Assembly (NCBI GenBank): GCA_944548615.1
Contig: OX155950.1
Span: 34,621,610-34,685,609, forward strand
Origin: Micropterix aruncella
Taxonomy: Eukaryota > Arthropoda > Insecta > Lepidoptera > Micropterigidae
Length of the DNA stretch: 64,000 bases
Direction of reading: 5' to 3'
The stretch's first letter is position 1, and the number at the start of each line of letters is the position of its first letter. Positions 1 through 11,139 of the stretch are shown one piece after another. The notes under the pieces are model-generated. The model made no database searches, was not told where the DNA came from, and saw nothing but the letters and a program-made list of their open reading frames with translations. A program made the position numbers and the translations under genes.

Positions 1-1150
1 GTAAATAACATAATTGTCTCTTGACAAAACAGACAAAAAATTATGAAGTAAGAATGTAATGTAAGAATGTAACTAAGAATATGAAAATAGTCTGAAATAT
101 AATAATTATAAATAAACATGGGTATCATTCAAAAATATTTGACCTATATACATAAAATTATAATTATTCATATGATTTTCCAAAGTCAAGAAACGTAAAA
201 GTGATGCGTATATTTGGTAAAATATACGAAAAATCGAATTAAATGATATCAAAAAATCAGAATTATCTAGTTTCTAAAATCTATCCATCCAAATATCCAA
301 GCCATGGCCACTTTAATTTGTGTAAAATTTAAATTTTACTATACTATTAAATGATTTTCATAAAAAATGTACTCTACTTGTTAGGTGCACTAAAAACTAA
401 TATTTTTTGTAACTGGTAGAGCATCAAAGAAAATCATACATACTTCAGATACATCTTTAGGTATATCCAGCACTTCCTGTCCTGGTCAATAACAGTTTCG
501 GTCTAAATATTGATCATACTCCCCGACTAACGAATAACTATTACTGTAATATTGTTGCGTTTTATATTTTTTATACGATTGTGAAAATTACAGAGTTCAA
601 TATTGAAATAATTTTTATCACTAGTATGGCTATGACTCTGATAACAATCTATGTTAATCTAATCTATGCTAGACGTTCTTCTGTTTCAGATGCCTCAAAA
701 TTCATGGATAAATATATACATATACCTATCTACGAATTCAAACTTAAGATATTAAATATTTAAAATCTACTATAATTTAGACGAGTTTAACTTCCAACTT
801 CATTTGAAAAGTAGGTTAAGCCCATTAACATTTAATATGCTATCGGATCGATTTAACTACTCAAATGTGCAGTCGTTAGAGCGTAGTTGTAATTTATTTT
901 GCTTTTAGTCAAGTTAATTCAAACTGGGATTAACTAATTGGTAGTTATAACTCCTAATTGGCAACTAGAGTATTCAAAGGGGGGCAATTATGAATATGCG
1001 CTCAAGAACTTTGGTTAATCATCGAGGTAGAATTTAGGCAACCAAATAACTTAATAGCGGTGTTTTGTGGTGAAGCATAATATTTTTATTCACTAAAGAG
1101 TGGTAAACTATCGACAAAATTTACGTTTTAATAGCCATTAGCCAAATGTA
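1..1150. other. unassigned AT-rich sequence
   Basis: No gene, RNA or repeat was recognised here. A 60-codon open frame at 581-763 has no recognisable motif and is about the length expected by chance in AT-rich DNA. Confidence 0.5.
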
Positions 1151-1154
1151 AAAC

Positions 1155-1985
1155 TATTTCTAACTCATAAGGTACAGGAAACTATTTCTAACCTTACTCA
1201 GTCGTGCTTTGTAAAGACGCAAGTCTTGTTTGTTCCGAGTATTATGCGTATGAATATCCTAATTTTTTAGAGTAGTATTGATATTTTTTCTTGCATACAC
1301 GATACCCTGGTATACATAAGCGGCATACATTGTCATGATACCAGATTCAATGAAATACGGCCTGCAAGATGTTAGCGATGATATTGTTAATAAATTGCGA
1401 ATTGATCTTTTTTGAAGTCGAAATATTCTAACTGAATTTGCCGCCATTCCCCAGAACATAAAAGGCCATAAGTTATTAATGAATATAAAAAAGCATAGTA
1501 TACAGTCTTTGCGGCTTCAAAGCCGCATAGCATTCTAATTTTCTTAATGACAAACGTGGCACTACTCAATTTTCCGCTCATTCATCTTAATGAGTTGACC
1601 ATTGGAGTTTACTATCTAAATGGATACCTAAAAATTTAACATGGTCAACATGTTCAAGTTCATTTTCACCATAGCGGATGCAAATGACGTTATCTTGAGA
1701 CGGCTGAAGAGAAAAATTAATTGAGTTTGATTTCGAGGCATTAAGGGATAGTCGATATACGTGGAACCAAGTACTCAACTTTTTCACCGTAGCATCAATT
1801 CGCTTGACTAAAGTTTCTAAGTTGGCATCACTGAAAATTAAAGAAGTATCATCTGCATAAAGGGTAATTGCATCGTTATCTGATATCACGTAATCTGGTA
1901 TTACATTTATGTACACAAGGAACAGAAATGGACTCAGAATGGAGCCTTGTGTAACTCCTTGTGTTATTGTCTGGGGTTTACTCAT
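1155..1985 (-). pseudogene. LINE reverse transcriptase pseudogene (jockey-like)
   Basis: Remnant of the RT of a non-LTR retrotransposon, read on the minus strand. The first frame (1985 down to 1587) carries the palm: a QGSILSPFLF block (usual family form PQGS.L.P) and the catalytic YADD box at about residues 43-46, then KFLGIHLDSKLQW. The reading shifts frame near 1585 (thumb-like FEAAKTVYYAFLYSLITYG), shifts again near 1400 (KRSIRNLLTI), and again below 1260, where HNTRNKQDLRLYKARLSK, a motif typical of the LINE C-terminus, reads to a stop near 1170. At least three frameshifts make it non-functional. It is 5'-truncated, with no endonuclease domain. The clade assignment is by general motif resemblance only. 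Confidence 0.85.
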
Positions 1986-1989
1986 ATTA

Positions 1990-2885
1990 TTTTGTATTTT
2001 ACTTACTTGCCTTTGTCCATGACAACGAAATGATTATTTATCTCACATTATTGTCAGAATTAAATTTAAAAGTAATCAACAATAAACCTACAAGTACCAT
2101 ACATCTCCATATTAGTTTTTCAATAATGTAAGGAGTAAACTAGCATATCTCTTTGTTTACAATATGGCTATAACTGTCTATTATGCAGTATTGTTTAAAT
2201 TTTAGACAAAAATTACAAATAAGAGTAAAATCGTGTAGTCCCAAATAGGAGTAAAATTTATCTATAAGAAAACATGTAAATAAATTATTCTAATAGTTTA
2301 AAAAACGAATCACGACATTCAGTACTAGACGAAATTAGAGTATATAGATGTAATATATAACATGATTACAACCTTCTATTCACACATTAAGGAAACTAGG
2401 ACGACAAAATAAACCTCCCTCAAAGAAAACGATGTCTGATCGTATGGATCACTAGACTAGATTATTTCGATGTACGCGTAAAACGCATAGACTGCACAAT
2501 ATAGTAAGTAAAGGCGCAACTAAAATATAAGATAGCGGCTACACGGTATATCCAATAGAGTGAGTATCTCAAGACAGAGAATTGCTCATTGTCCAAGTAC
2601 TTAGTGTTACTAATCTAAAGTTTCAGCAAGCAAAGTTCCCCATGTACCTCATATATAACCCAGATTCATAGCTGAGTTTGAATGCCGAATATGGCCATAA
2701 ACTAACATTACACTGTTGGTCAAGTGTAACTTAGTGTATAACATACCCATTAGCGCCTAGCCACGAGACATTATAACAGTCTGAGAGTACGTAGATATAT
2801 ACTGTTTATGGAATTATAATGCACTAAATTACGTAGAATATATTTACTCAATCATATAGTGAAGATATTTAGATATTTATTCTAG
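1990..2885. other. unassigned AT-rich sequence
   Basis: Nothing recognisable: no motif-bearing open frame, no obvious repeat partner in this window. Confidence 0.4.
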
Positions 2886-3005
2886 ATAATAATTACTCTA
2901 GAAGATTCATATAGTGTTTTATTTTATATACTTTTTTCATTCACATACTGTTATTCGTTATTGTTATTAGTATATTCACATACTCATTCATATAGTGTTT
3001 TTTAA
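2886..3005. repeat. local duplicated segment, copy 1 (uninterrupted)
   Basis: This segment recurs at 3469-3562 and continues after the LINE at 5854-5885. It preserves the sequence of the insertion site before the 3563-5853 LINE arrived. Shared stretches include TTCGTTATTGTTATT and CTCATTCATATAGTGTTTTT. Confidence 0.8.
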
Positions 3006-3468
3006 ATCTTATATATTTATTTTATTTTATTTTATAGCAAACTTACATAGTAAATATTAATACTAGTATTTTAAATACATATACAAACCAAACAAATTAA
3101 CTATCCTATGAACAGTTTGCAATGCTTGCATTACAAATTAACAGAAATAACATGAACACGTTGATAGTAGAAAAAAATATAATAAAGCTAATAATAATAT
3201 AAGGGTAAGAAAAGTAATTATTAAATAGGTTCTTAATAAGGTTATTTGGATAGAGCAAAATAGAAGTATGAGTAATTGGATAATAATATTTATTAAACAT
3301 AATATGATATAATACAATAGTCTGTTATAATATAGTAATCATATAATAAAGTACGTTAGGATGGCAGTTAGTGAAATCTTAAGAAGTAGGATATAGGCTA
3401 GGTGTCATCGAGTCTTTTATTAAATTAATGGAATCATAAAATCATTTGATTTGAATTTAATATAATTG
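3006..3468. other. unassigned AT-rich spacer
   Basis: Low-complexity AT-rich sequence between the two copies of the local duplication. A 64-codon minus-strand frame at 3106-3300 is rich in I, F, Y and N codons and looks like compositional noise. Confidence 0.4.
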
Positions 3469-3562
3469 ATAATTATTACTGGAGAATATTCATATATTGT
3501 TTTATTTTATATAGTTTTTTCATTCACATAGCGTTATTCGTTATTGTTATTTGTATATTCAT
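3469..3562. repeat. local duplicated segment, copy 2, left half
   Basis: Second copy of the 2886-3005 segment, broken by the LINE. Its right half follows the LINE at 5854. ATTCAT at 3557-3562 and again at 5854-5859 is the likely target-site duplication. Confidence 0.75.
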
Positions 3563-5385
3563 CGAGCTCTATTAAAAGTGCGACGGACATATGTTCACCA
3601 AAGTATGATATCAGCGAGCTGTGTACTGAAAAAGGTGTAATGACTCTTCAACAAGAGCCGTATGCTATGGCAAACTATGTAAATGAGTTTATGTCGAACG
3701 TAGGATGCAAATTGATATCTGAAAATTTTAACATCACGACAAATGGCCCCCCAACTATCCAAACGCGGACAAACAACTTCCCCGCTTTTTTTTATCTACG
3801 TCCTACTACCGCCGAGGAAATTAACAAAATTATATGTAATCTAAAGCCCAACTCAGCTCCCGGGATTGACGGACTAAGTTCGGAATTATTTAGATCTGCT
3901 CACAAGCAATTAGCGGCACCTATAACCTGGCTAATAAATCAAAGCTTTCGTACGGGTATCTTTCCAAGCATCCTAAAAACGTCTTTAGTCGTACCTATCT
4001 TCAAAAACGGAGATAAAAAAAGTGTCAACAATTACAGACCTATTTCCCTGTTAAGCTGTATTTCCAAATTAACAGAAAAAGCGGCAAAAAAAAGATTAAC
4101 AGAGTATCTAAACATACATAATATTTTATCACCAAACCAATATGGATTTCGGGAAGGACAAGGAACTAACAAAGCTATAGCCGAGGTTACACAATTTGTC
4201 GTGGAAGCAGTAGACAAAGGAAACAAATGTCTGGGAGTATTCCTTGACATAACAAAAGCATTTGACACGGTTAGTCACGACAAACTTTTGGAGAAGCTAA
4301 ACGACATAGGTGTTACCTCGATCACACTAAAATGGTTTGAGAGTTACTTGTCAGGTCGAAAGCAAATAACAAAACTTGGTAGTATCCATAGTGATCCCGC
4401 GCATCTAAAATATGGCGTTCCGCAAGGTAGTGTCCTTGGTCCGATATTGTTTTTAATATATATTAATGAGCTTTGTAATCAAACTATTGGTGGACAAGTT
4501 GTTACTTTTGCCGATGACACCGCTCTACTTTTCAAGGCAGAAACTTGGAAAGAGACCTTTGAAAAGGCTTCTATGGGACCTCAGAAGGAAGTATTGTGGT
4601 TAGATGGTGCACTACTATCACTCAATGCGCAAAAAACCATGTACATAACATTTAGTGCCACCAGTATAGCTCAACCAAAACAAGAGCATATTCTGAAACT
4701 CCACAGAGATTGTCTTAACCCCCAAAACTGTAAATGTATTAATCTCAATAAAGTTGACAACATTAAATATCTTGGTATATTAATTGATTACCGGCTACAA
4801 TGGAGCACCCACATAATGGAGCTGTCGGCAAAAGTTAGGAAACTCACGTATATTTTCAAAGACCTTAGAGGCATTCTGGACCAAAGGACACTTAAGATAG
4901 TATACCATGCCCTGTGCCAATCTATCCTAACCTATGGGATCATAGGGTGGGGAGGTGCAGCGAAAATTCATATGGAGCCCTTGATTAGAGCTCAAAAGCT
5001 AATACTTAAAATTATAAGGAGAAAGCCTTGGAGATACTCTTCAGATGATCTCTACAGAGAATATAACGTGCTAGATGTACCACAACTATACGTGAAAACG
5101 GCGCTCTGTGACTATCAAACTAATTTAGAGACCGCAATAAGAACCCAGCAAACAATCTGCACGCGGCAATCCCGAACTATACATTTTGACGTCCCTCGAA
5201 TGCAGACCACTTTTGGGCAGAGGCATTTTGTATACATAGCCCCCAGGATCTATATGCTAGATGGAGATTTAAAAATGTATGTGCCGAAGTCTTCTTCTTC
5301 TTTTAAAGCCAAAATTGATTCCTGGCTAAAAGATGACGCCCGGCAAAATATCCACAAATTAATATACCGTGACAATTATCCCTGA
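3562..5385 (+). CDS. LINE reverse transcriptase, 5'-truncated but otherwise open frame
   Basis: About 607 codons belong to the element. The open frame reaches back into host flank to a TTG at 3544, which is not a real start; the first internal ATG is at 3640. Counting residues from the TTG, RT domains appear in order: fingers NSAPGIDGLSSELF (near 105), LDITKAFDTVSHDKL (near 234), GVPQGSVLGP (near 291-300), the catalytic FADD at 322-325, then KYLGILIDYRLQW, followed by the thumb and a C-terminal region with RAQKLILKII and SSDDLYREYNVLD. Both catalytic aspartates are present. No internal stop or frameshift is seen, which suggests a young copy. The apurinic-type endonuclease expected upstream in jockey/CR1-type elements is missing through 5' truncation. 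Confidence 0.9.
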   Translation, partial: SSSIKSATDICSPKYDISELCTEKGVMTLQQEPYAMANYVNEFMSNVGCKLISENFNITTNGPPTIQTRTNNFPAFFYLRPTTAEEINKIICNLKPNSAPGIDGLSSELFRSAHKQLAAPITWLINQSFRTGIFPSILKTSLVVPIFKNGDKKSVNNYRPISLLSCISKLTEKAAKKRLTEYLNIHNILSPNQYGFREGQGTNKAIAEVTQFVVEAVDKGNKCLGVFLDITKAFDTVSHDKLLEKLNDIGVTSITLKWFESYLSGRKQITKLGSIHSDPAHLKYGVPQGSVLGPILFLIYINELCNQTIGGQVVTFADDTALLFKAETWKETFEKASMGPQKEVLWLDGALLSLNAQKTMYITFSATSIAQPKQEHILKLHRDCLNPQNCKCINLNKVDNIKYLGILIDYRLQWSTHIMELSAKVRKLTYIFKDLRGILDQRTLKIVYHALCQSILTYGIIGWGGAAKIHMEPLIRAQKLILKIIRRKPWRYSSDDLYREYNVLDVPQLYVKTALCDYQTNLETAIRTQQTICTRQSRTIHFDVPRMQTTFGQRHFVYIAPRIYMLDGDLKMYVPKSSSSFKAKIDSWLKDDARQNIHKLIYRDNYP

Positions 5386-5853
5386 CATTTCCTATTATTA
5401 TTATTATTTTCTTTGACTTTTTTTATTTTTATTTATTACTATTACTTATTCATAAATTTTGGTGACTATTGTTTGATATCATTTGACATTTTATTTTATT
5501 TTTATTTTATTAACACGATTATTTATTTTTGTGTTTTATTTCCTATTGTGATCATTAGTTAGAGATTATTAGTTATAATTTGTAATGGTGACGGGAATAT
5601 ATATGTTTCTTTTCCTTTTATTTTTTTTTTATTCATTGCCGAATATATGTGATATAAAAACTAGAGAGCTAGCTGCCCTGGAACAAGTCCTGGCACTTAG
5701 TTGGGCAGCAGCAGTACTTAAATGCTAATGCTCATATCGGCCGTGTTTAATTTTAATTTTAATTTTATTTATATATATATTTTTTTCATTGATATGATTA
5801 TTAGTGATACTTGTGCACTTGTAAATGAATTGTTAAATTAAATAAATAAATAA
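3563..5853 (+). mobile_element. 5'-truncated non-LTR retrotransposon (LINE)
   Basis: The element starts abruptly within its RT frame and ends in a short (TAAA)n-type tail just before 5854. It is flanked by ATTCAT duplications and interrupts a sequence whose intact paralogue lies at 2886-3005, so both ends can be placed to within a few bases. The 3' UTR (5386-5853) contains a potential hairpin with GCTGCCC near 5670 pairing GGGCAGC near 5705, of the kind RTs can recognise when priming. It lacks ORF1 and the endonuclease, so it cannot move on its own. Related 3' ends are at 36925-37110, 38353-38450 and 38500-39420. Confidence 0.9.
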
Positions 5854-5885
5854 ATTCATATCCTCATTCATATAGTGTTTTTCTT
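5854..5885. repeat. local duplicated segment, copy 2, right half
   Basis: Continuation of the 3469-3562 segment after the LINE. It begins with the second ATTCAT target-site copy and matches 2968-3003. Confidence 0.7.
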
Positions 5886-6589
5886 AATTTTCATAATGTT
5901 ATTTGAAAGTATATGAGACCTACAAATGCAAAAAGTTTGCGCTATCATTATGTGTATATTTTGTGTCCCAAATATTTGCAGCACTAAATTTGATGGTGCA
6001 TTATATAAAATATAGATTTATGTTTATGCTTCATGCATAAACATAAATCGAGTTCTTGAAATGTTGACTTATGGTTAACATATTTAAGACCACCTACATT
6101 GTAATGCAGCCTGCCAAATAACCCGCGAGGTGATGTGCTATCGCACTCACGGCAGACACAGGCAAATATAATATCAACAAACATTTTAAGATGCAAAACT
6201 CTACACAACGGATATACCAGTGTATGTATATATTTATACCAGTTATTCTTACGATACCGACATCACCAACCACATATACAGACAATTTATTCTATTATAA
6301 TGAGGTAGGTAGGATTAGATTTTTTTAGCCGAAGTTGCCTTTCTTCAGATTTACAAATGGAGTTGTACTTCCACGTTGAAATTTAATCGGTATATTGCTG
6401 TTGATTCAAATTACCAATATGAATATTTAGATATTAATCTTAAAAAAATAGTTAAAAAGATCTAATTTGACGGCTTTTCTTATTTTCCTGGAGAGGTCAA
6501 AAATATTTTACTGAATTGATTACAATTAGTAACAAATTCAGGTATCGATACGATTTGATCAGTCCTGCTAACAATTTTAGTATTTTTTA
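5886..6589. other. unassigned sequence with a perfect hairpin
   Basis: No gene recognised. A perfect 15-bp inverted repeat lies at 6015-6029 and 6035-6049 (GATTTATGTTTATGC, loop TTCAT). Confidence 0.5.
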
Positions 6590-7268
6590 TTTATTTTATT
6601 TTATTATTGTTAAGGAAACAAACAGCTTCTACAAAATATTGGGTATAAAATTATTAAGTTTCAAAGATAATGCTAATAACATGTTCCCACTTAAACGTAA
6701 ATAATTTAAACACTTAACAGTTTTTTATAAAGAATACACTCACATAAAAAGAGGTGGGAATTGGGAAGGGGAAAGTCATAAGTAAATACAATTTCATGTG
6801 AATACACGTTCCATAATGTATACATATTATTTAAATATATTCTTGATATATTCTTGAATACATATAATTATTATTATATTATATCGTGCGGTTACAATGA
6901 TTCGTCAACACCGCCACTAATTATAATTGCTTTTTTGAGAGCGATAGGTGACGAATTGAATACGTCAATATCGCCGAGCTGAGTATTATAAATTTTACAT
7001 ACTTTATTAATAAAACAGTTTTGTGCATAATTAGTGGCAACCTGCGGTAGGTGGAACAACTCCTTTTGGCGAGTGAGTCGCGATGGTACACGAAAAGATA
7101 CCATTCCAAGAAGATCGGAACAATCAATGTAACCTGTCAACAATTTATGGAAAAATACCACATCTGCTCATTTTCTTCTTGATTGTAGTGATTGAAGACC
7201 ATGAAAGCTAGCTGCTTCGCTGTAATTGGGAAAGGACAAAAAGAAACCATAATTCAAATGTTTCAAGA
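6590..7268 (-). mobile_element. LINE 3' end with RT C-terminal fragment
   Basis: The C-terminal 90 codons (7161 down to 6892) include FFHKLLTGYIDCSDLLG, RLTRQKELFHLPQ and YNTQLGDIDVFN. They match the end of the RT at 52350-53279 (GIFDCSDLVG, YNTHLNGIDMFN). The stop is at 6892 and about 300 bp of 3' UTR run down to an AT-rich tail near 6590. A second copy with the same 3' UTR lies at 29747-30473. Homology stops near 7268, so this is a severely 5'-truncated insertion. Confidence 0.85.
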
Positions 7269-7269
7269 A

Positions 7270-7746
7270 CAAACTATCATATAATAGTCTTCTTCACGAA
7301 TGAGTGATCATGATGAATGCATACATTTGTAAGTATAATTGACCGTTGGCGTGTTAGGTTTAGACAACACAAAAATCCATAGGCGATACCATTTTTAAAA
7401 ATACGGCAAAAAATATTTATTGGTACAGTTTTAATGCACCTAAAATATTTTTAAAACGGTTTATATTTATATCCCTGTGTATACTCTGTGCTTGAGTATA
7501 CTGCATAATATTAAATGCAATCGTATTAGAGAGAAAATATTTAGCATTGTTTCATCATCACTTGGATTCATTATTGTCCCACACATTATCCACTTTCATT
7601 CCTCTGCATGTAAGTGTATTTTTTTAAATAAGTAGTTGTCCAAAAAAGTTTTTGTAAAAAAAACTCTTTTTTTAATAAAATATTACTTATTCAACATGTG
7701 GATTTATTGATATCATTTTTGTAAAATACACATTAAAAAAAATTAT
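7270..7746. other. unassigned AT-rich sequence
   Basis: No gene or repeat partner recognised. Confidence 0.4.
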
Positions 7747-8057
7747 TTAAAAAAATACGTGTGGCACTCGGGGACTGCCGCGGTAAAGCAATGCATAGCA
7801 TTTTTAACAACTTATGCAATTATAATTACTTATTTAGTTTATTTATGCAGTATTTTTTTTCTTTGTTATAATTCTTGTTATTCTTGTTATAGTTCTTTGC
7901 TTAAAATACTTTGATATTAATTGAAGTTTTTTCTTTGATATTAATTCAAGTTACACTTTTTGAACGCGGTGACCGATAAGAAAACAATTTTAGAATTTTG
8001 TATTTACATAACTAATAAAATCCAACTTACTGTAAAAGTCCAACTGTATTTTACTTC

Positions 8058-8180
8058 AAATTTCGAACTTGAAATTCTACGTCGCATTTCGAACTTGACA
8101 TTTTACTTCGAATTTCGAACTTGACATTCTACTTCAAATTTCGAACTTAATATTCTACTTCGAATTTCGAACTTGACATT
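8058..8180. repeat. 26-bp tandem repeat
   Basis: About five units built around TTTCGAACTTGACATT, period 26 where counted, with scattered substitutions. It lies within the 7751-8768 element. Confidence 0.85.
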
Positions 8181-8427
8181 TTGACATTTGAATTTTTATT
8201 ATTATTTTGACCCTAGAATTTTTACTATTATTTCCTGACTGCCAAAAGAAGGGTTATATTTTTACATACCAATGTCGTATTATCTCTTTAACTATTTATG
8301 CAGTAAAAGGGAAAAGTCTTTTGTTTTAAACACTTGAGACGATAAATTTACTTATTTTGGTAATAATTCATAATTGTTGATAATATGACCAATAAACATG
8401 ACCTAACGATATTATTTTTAAGCTATT

Positions 8428-8669
8428 GGCGTATACTATCTGGCGTATTATTATGAAACCTGCACCATTTTAAAGATAATTTAATTATCTATCTTTTTAT
8501 CTACGATTTTTTTTCGAATAATCCGTTTTTTTTGCTTTATCGAATAAAAAATTCGTACTTGGCGCTCTATCGGAAGACGTTTAAATTATTCCGAATCATT
8601 TGCTTTCGCAGCCGCAAATGATTCGGAATAATTTCAACGTTTTCCGATAGAGCGCAGTTATCTGATATA
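8428..8669 (+). repeat. large inverted repeat, left copy
   Basis: About 240 bp repeated in inverse orientation at 10183-10414. It includes the 94-bp palindrome and the stretch CTGCACCATTTTAAAG at one end. Confidence 0.85.
8562..8655. repeat. 94-bp palindrome
   Basis: Two 42-bp arms (8562-8603, 8614-8655) starting GCGCTCTATCGGAA with about two mismatches and a 10-base loop. It would fold into a long hairpin. A second, degraded and inverted copy is at 10195-10285. Confidence 0.9.
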
Positions 8670-8799
8670 AGAAAAAAATAAATAAAAAGTTATAATTGCA
8701 TAAGTTGTTAAAAATGCTATTCAATAGCTTTACCGCGGCAGTCCCTGAGTGCCACACGTATTTTTTTTTTAATAAAAAATACTACTGTTTGTTACTTAA

Positions 8800-9849
8800 C
8801 CCTTCCAATCGCGAAGTAAAAATTCAGCTGTCACTTACGCCGGCGACATTTTCGCTTGTAAATTCGGCGCAAGTAAATGAACTTGAGTAAAACGACTATA
8901 ACTTGTAAACCACTATACGGATCATAAAAAGAATAACTGTAAAATGATCGCATTGAAATTTGAAATATAAAACATTGTAAGATTATCTCGTAAAACAATT
9001 AAGATAATAATGAATAAATATTACAAAGTTGGCGAACTGAAAAAAAGTCGCCTATTCAAATAATTTTGATGTTTTTATCACAAAATACGTAAAATATGCA
9101 AAAATTGTAAATACAGTTATGTTCTTTATTAAATACTTTACCAAAACTTATATTTTGTTTTACTTATTTGCATATAAAAACATTTAGTTACTCAGCCAAG
9201 AAAAAATCGATGTATTCTCCGAATGTCCGATGTCTGACGTCAAATTAAAAATCAAGTTGAATTGAGCAAAATATAACCAATTTTGTGATTATATACGATG
9301 TAAATCAAATAATAGCTGTTTCATAAGCGAATTAAACGAATATTAACGTCATTATTCGCGATTTTTCGTCATAATTCGGGAAAAGAAACGAACATTTTTT
9401 GCAAAGCTAACGTCAGACTATTTTACACGACAAATCGTGAAAAAAAGCAGATGAGCTGTCCCAAATTAGAAATTCTCTTTCGGAAATCTTCCTAGAATGC
9501 AAATCACTTACGGTTTTGCAGGAAATAGCACAAAAATAACACGAAAATCACAAAATCACAGAGTTGCACAACGGTCGCACGGCGGCTCGAAGAGTCGCGG
9601 CGGGCGCGCGGCGGGAGACTAGCAAAAAGATTATTATACTAGCAGTAAGAAATTATTGGCTAACAGTCGTCGACTAGAGTTCGACCGTTCGACTTTTTCG
9701 ATATCGCATACTTTATACGCGGATAGGATCGCAATTCGAGTAATAAATCGCATTTTACGCAGCGCGGAGCGCCCAAACCAAAATTGATTAGCTCAAATCT
9801 TAGCGTTTGTAAGCGTCTAACCAAAAATGGTTAACTCAAATCGGAAGGG
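8800..9849 (+). mobile_element. piggyBac-like non-autonomous element, 1,050 bp
   Basis: Flanked on both sides by TTAA (8796-8799 and 9850-9853), with terminal inverted repeats CCCTTCCAAT and CCCTTCCGAT (read inward from each end). TTAA duplication plus termini starting CCC is the hallmark of piggyBac elements. No transposase is encoded. Internal sequence (about 8890-9200) is shared in inverse orientation with 47155-47540 and more weakly with 26870-27010, so it belongs to a family. A GC-rich patch (GCGGCGGGCGCGCGGCGGG) lies near 9596. Confidence 0.65.
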
Positions 9850-10074
9850 TTAAATATAAAAGTTAGACATATAATGTCGCTGACTTTTTTGTAGGCATTA
9901 TCAAGGTCTACAACTTTTCTCTAGAACTTAATCATATATCTCTCATCGTTTTAAGGCAGCGTCCGTTAGAAACCTTTTCGTTCGACCGTTTTTTCCGACT
10001 TACTTTGGAAATCCGACTCCCAGGAAAAAGTCTTTTAATTTTTCGGATTACTATATAGCCTATGACACTCACAA

Positions 10075-10187
10075 ATAACGTGGATTTCTGTTGGTAAAAG
10101 AATTTTCTAAATCGGTTCAGTAGATCCAGAGATTACTTCCTACAACGTCACAAACTTTACCTCTTTATAATATTAGTATAGATATCA
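10075..10187 (+). repeat. dispersed repeat tail (family S)
   Basis: Contains CTAAATCGGTTCAGTAGATC and ends TAATATTAGTATAGAT. A related tail is at 48965-49084. It resembles the 3' ends of widespread insect retroposons; the exact family is not identified. Confidence 0.5.
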
Positions 10188-10414
10188 GATAACTGCGCTC
10201 TATCGGAAAACGTTGAAATTATTCTGAATCATTTGCGGCTGCGGAAAGCAAAAATGATTCGGAATGAGTGCCACGAATTTTATTCGATAAAACAAAAAAA
10301 CCGGATATTATTATTTGACTAGGTATTCGAAAAAATCGTAGATAAAAAGATAGATAATTAAATTATCTTTAAAATGGTGCAGGTTTCATAATAATACGCT
10401 AGATAGTATTTGCG
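10183..10414 (-). repeat. large inverted repeat, right copy
   Basis: Inverse copy of 8428-8669. Inside it, part of the palindrome has been replaced by GAGTGCCACGAATTTT, where GAGTGCCAC also occurs at the termini of the 7751-8768 element, so this copy is rearranged. Confidence 0.8.
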
Positions 10415-10915
10415 AAGTAAACGTTTTTGTGTTCGGTTAGACCTAATTTCACAAATTAATTACACTATGTAATATAAACAAAATCTAAAATATTCAAAGC
10501 TAAGAATATTAGGAAAATGTTCTTGTTTAACATATTTTTTTTTCGAATCGTAAGCAGTACTCGTTTAGACGTAATAATCAGTTTAAAATCATTAATTTTC
10601 GTTAAGAAATGTCTTCATTCGGTCGCCGCGCTGGTCTAGGCCCGCGATAAAAGCTATGCAATAGCTTAGAAAAACCATTTACAAAGAATGCAAAGGAAAT
10701 ACCTATTTTAAAAAAACAATATATGAATTAAAGCGTTTCAGGTACAGAACAGATAACATAACTTGAAAGATCTATTTGCTGTTTTTAGCTGTATATTTTG
10801 GACATGCTGTCCTTAATTTTCTTGATTCAGAAATGATAAAATGTGTTATTATTTTATTAATTTACTTATATGTAGGTAATATTTGCTACCTAGATATATA
10901 AGTCGACTGATTCTA
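10415..10915. other. unassigned sequence
   Basis: No gene or repeat recognised. Confidence 0.4.
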
Positions 10916-10919
10916 ATCA

Positions 10920-11130
10920 CAATTGCCATGAACAAATTATTTTTGCATACCAAATTTCAGCTTAATCGGATTAGGCGTATCGTCGACATACACACAACAC
11001 ACAGACAGACTTCTGAAAATGGAAATGGTCTTAACCATCTTGGAAGCTCAAAATAGATATTACCATCATCTGGAAAAATAATTGCGCGTTCACAATACTT
11101 TACCTACTGGTCGGTTGGCGGACCAGGACA
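10920..11130 (+). repeat. dispersed repeat family R, copy 1
   Basis: Diagnostic blocks: CCAAATTTCAGCTTAATCGG, ACACAGACAGACTTC, a TCATCTGGAAAAA block, then GCGTTCACAATACTTTACC and an end near CAGTAAAA. Other copies are at 14734-14930, 33190-33420, 35440-35640 (minus), 41913-42440, 48686-48790, 56930-57180 and 60288-60380 (minus). No coding content. Confidence 0.75.
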
Positions 11131-11139
11131 GTAAAAATA

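Larger units (their letters stand above)
7751..8768. mobile_element. DNA-transposon-like element with ~80-bp terminal inverted repeats
   Basis: Left arm about 7751-7832, right arm about 8684-8768, both reading TACGTGTGGCACTC then GACTGCCGCGGTAAAGC from the outside in, with a few mismatches. TTAA occurs immediately outside both ends (7747-7750 and 8769-8772), the target duplication used by piggyBac-type transposons, although TTAA is common in AT-rich DNA. No transposase frame is present, so it is non-autonomous. It contains a 26-bp tandem array (8058-8180) and a 94-bp palindrome (8562-8655). Confidence 0.7.

Noticed and set aside
4032..4268. 78-codon minus-strand frame inside the LINE RT
   Set aside because: Antisense shadow of a well-supported RT frame.
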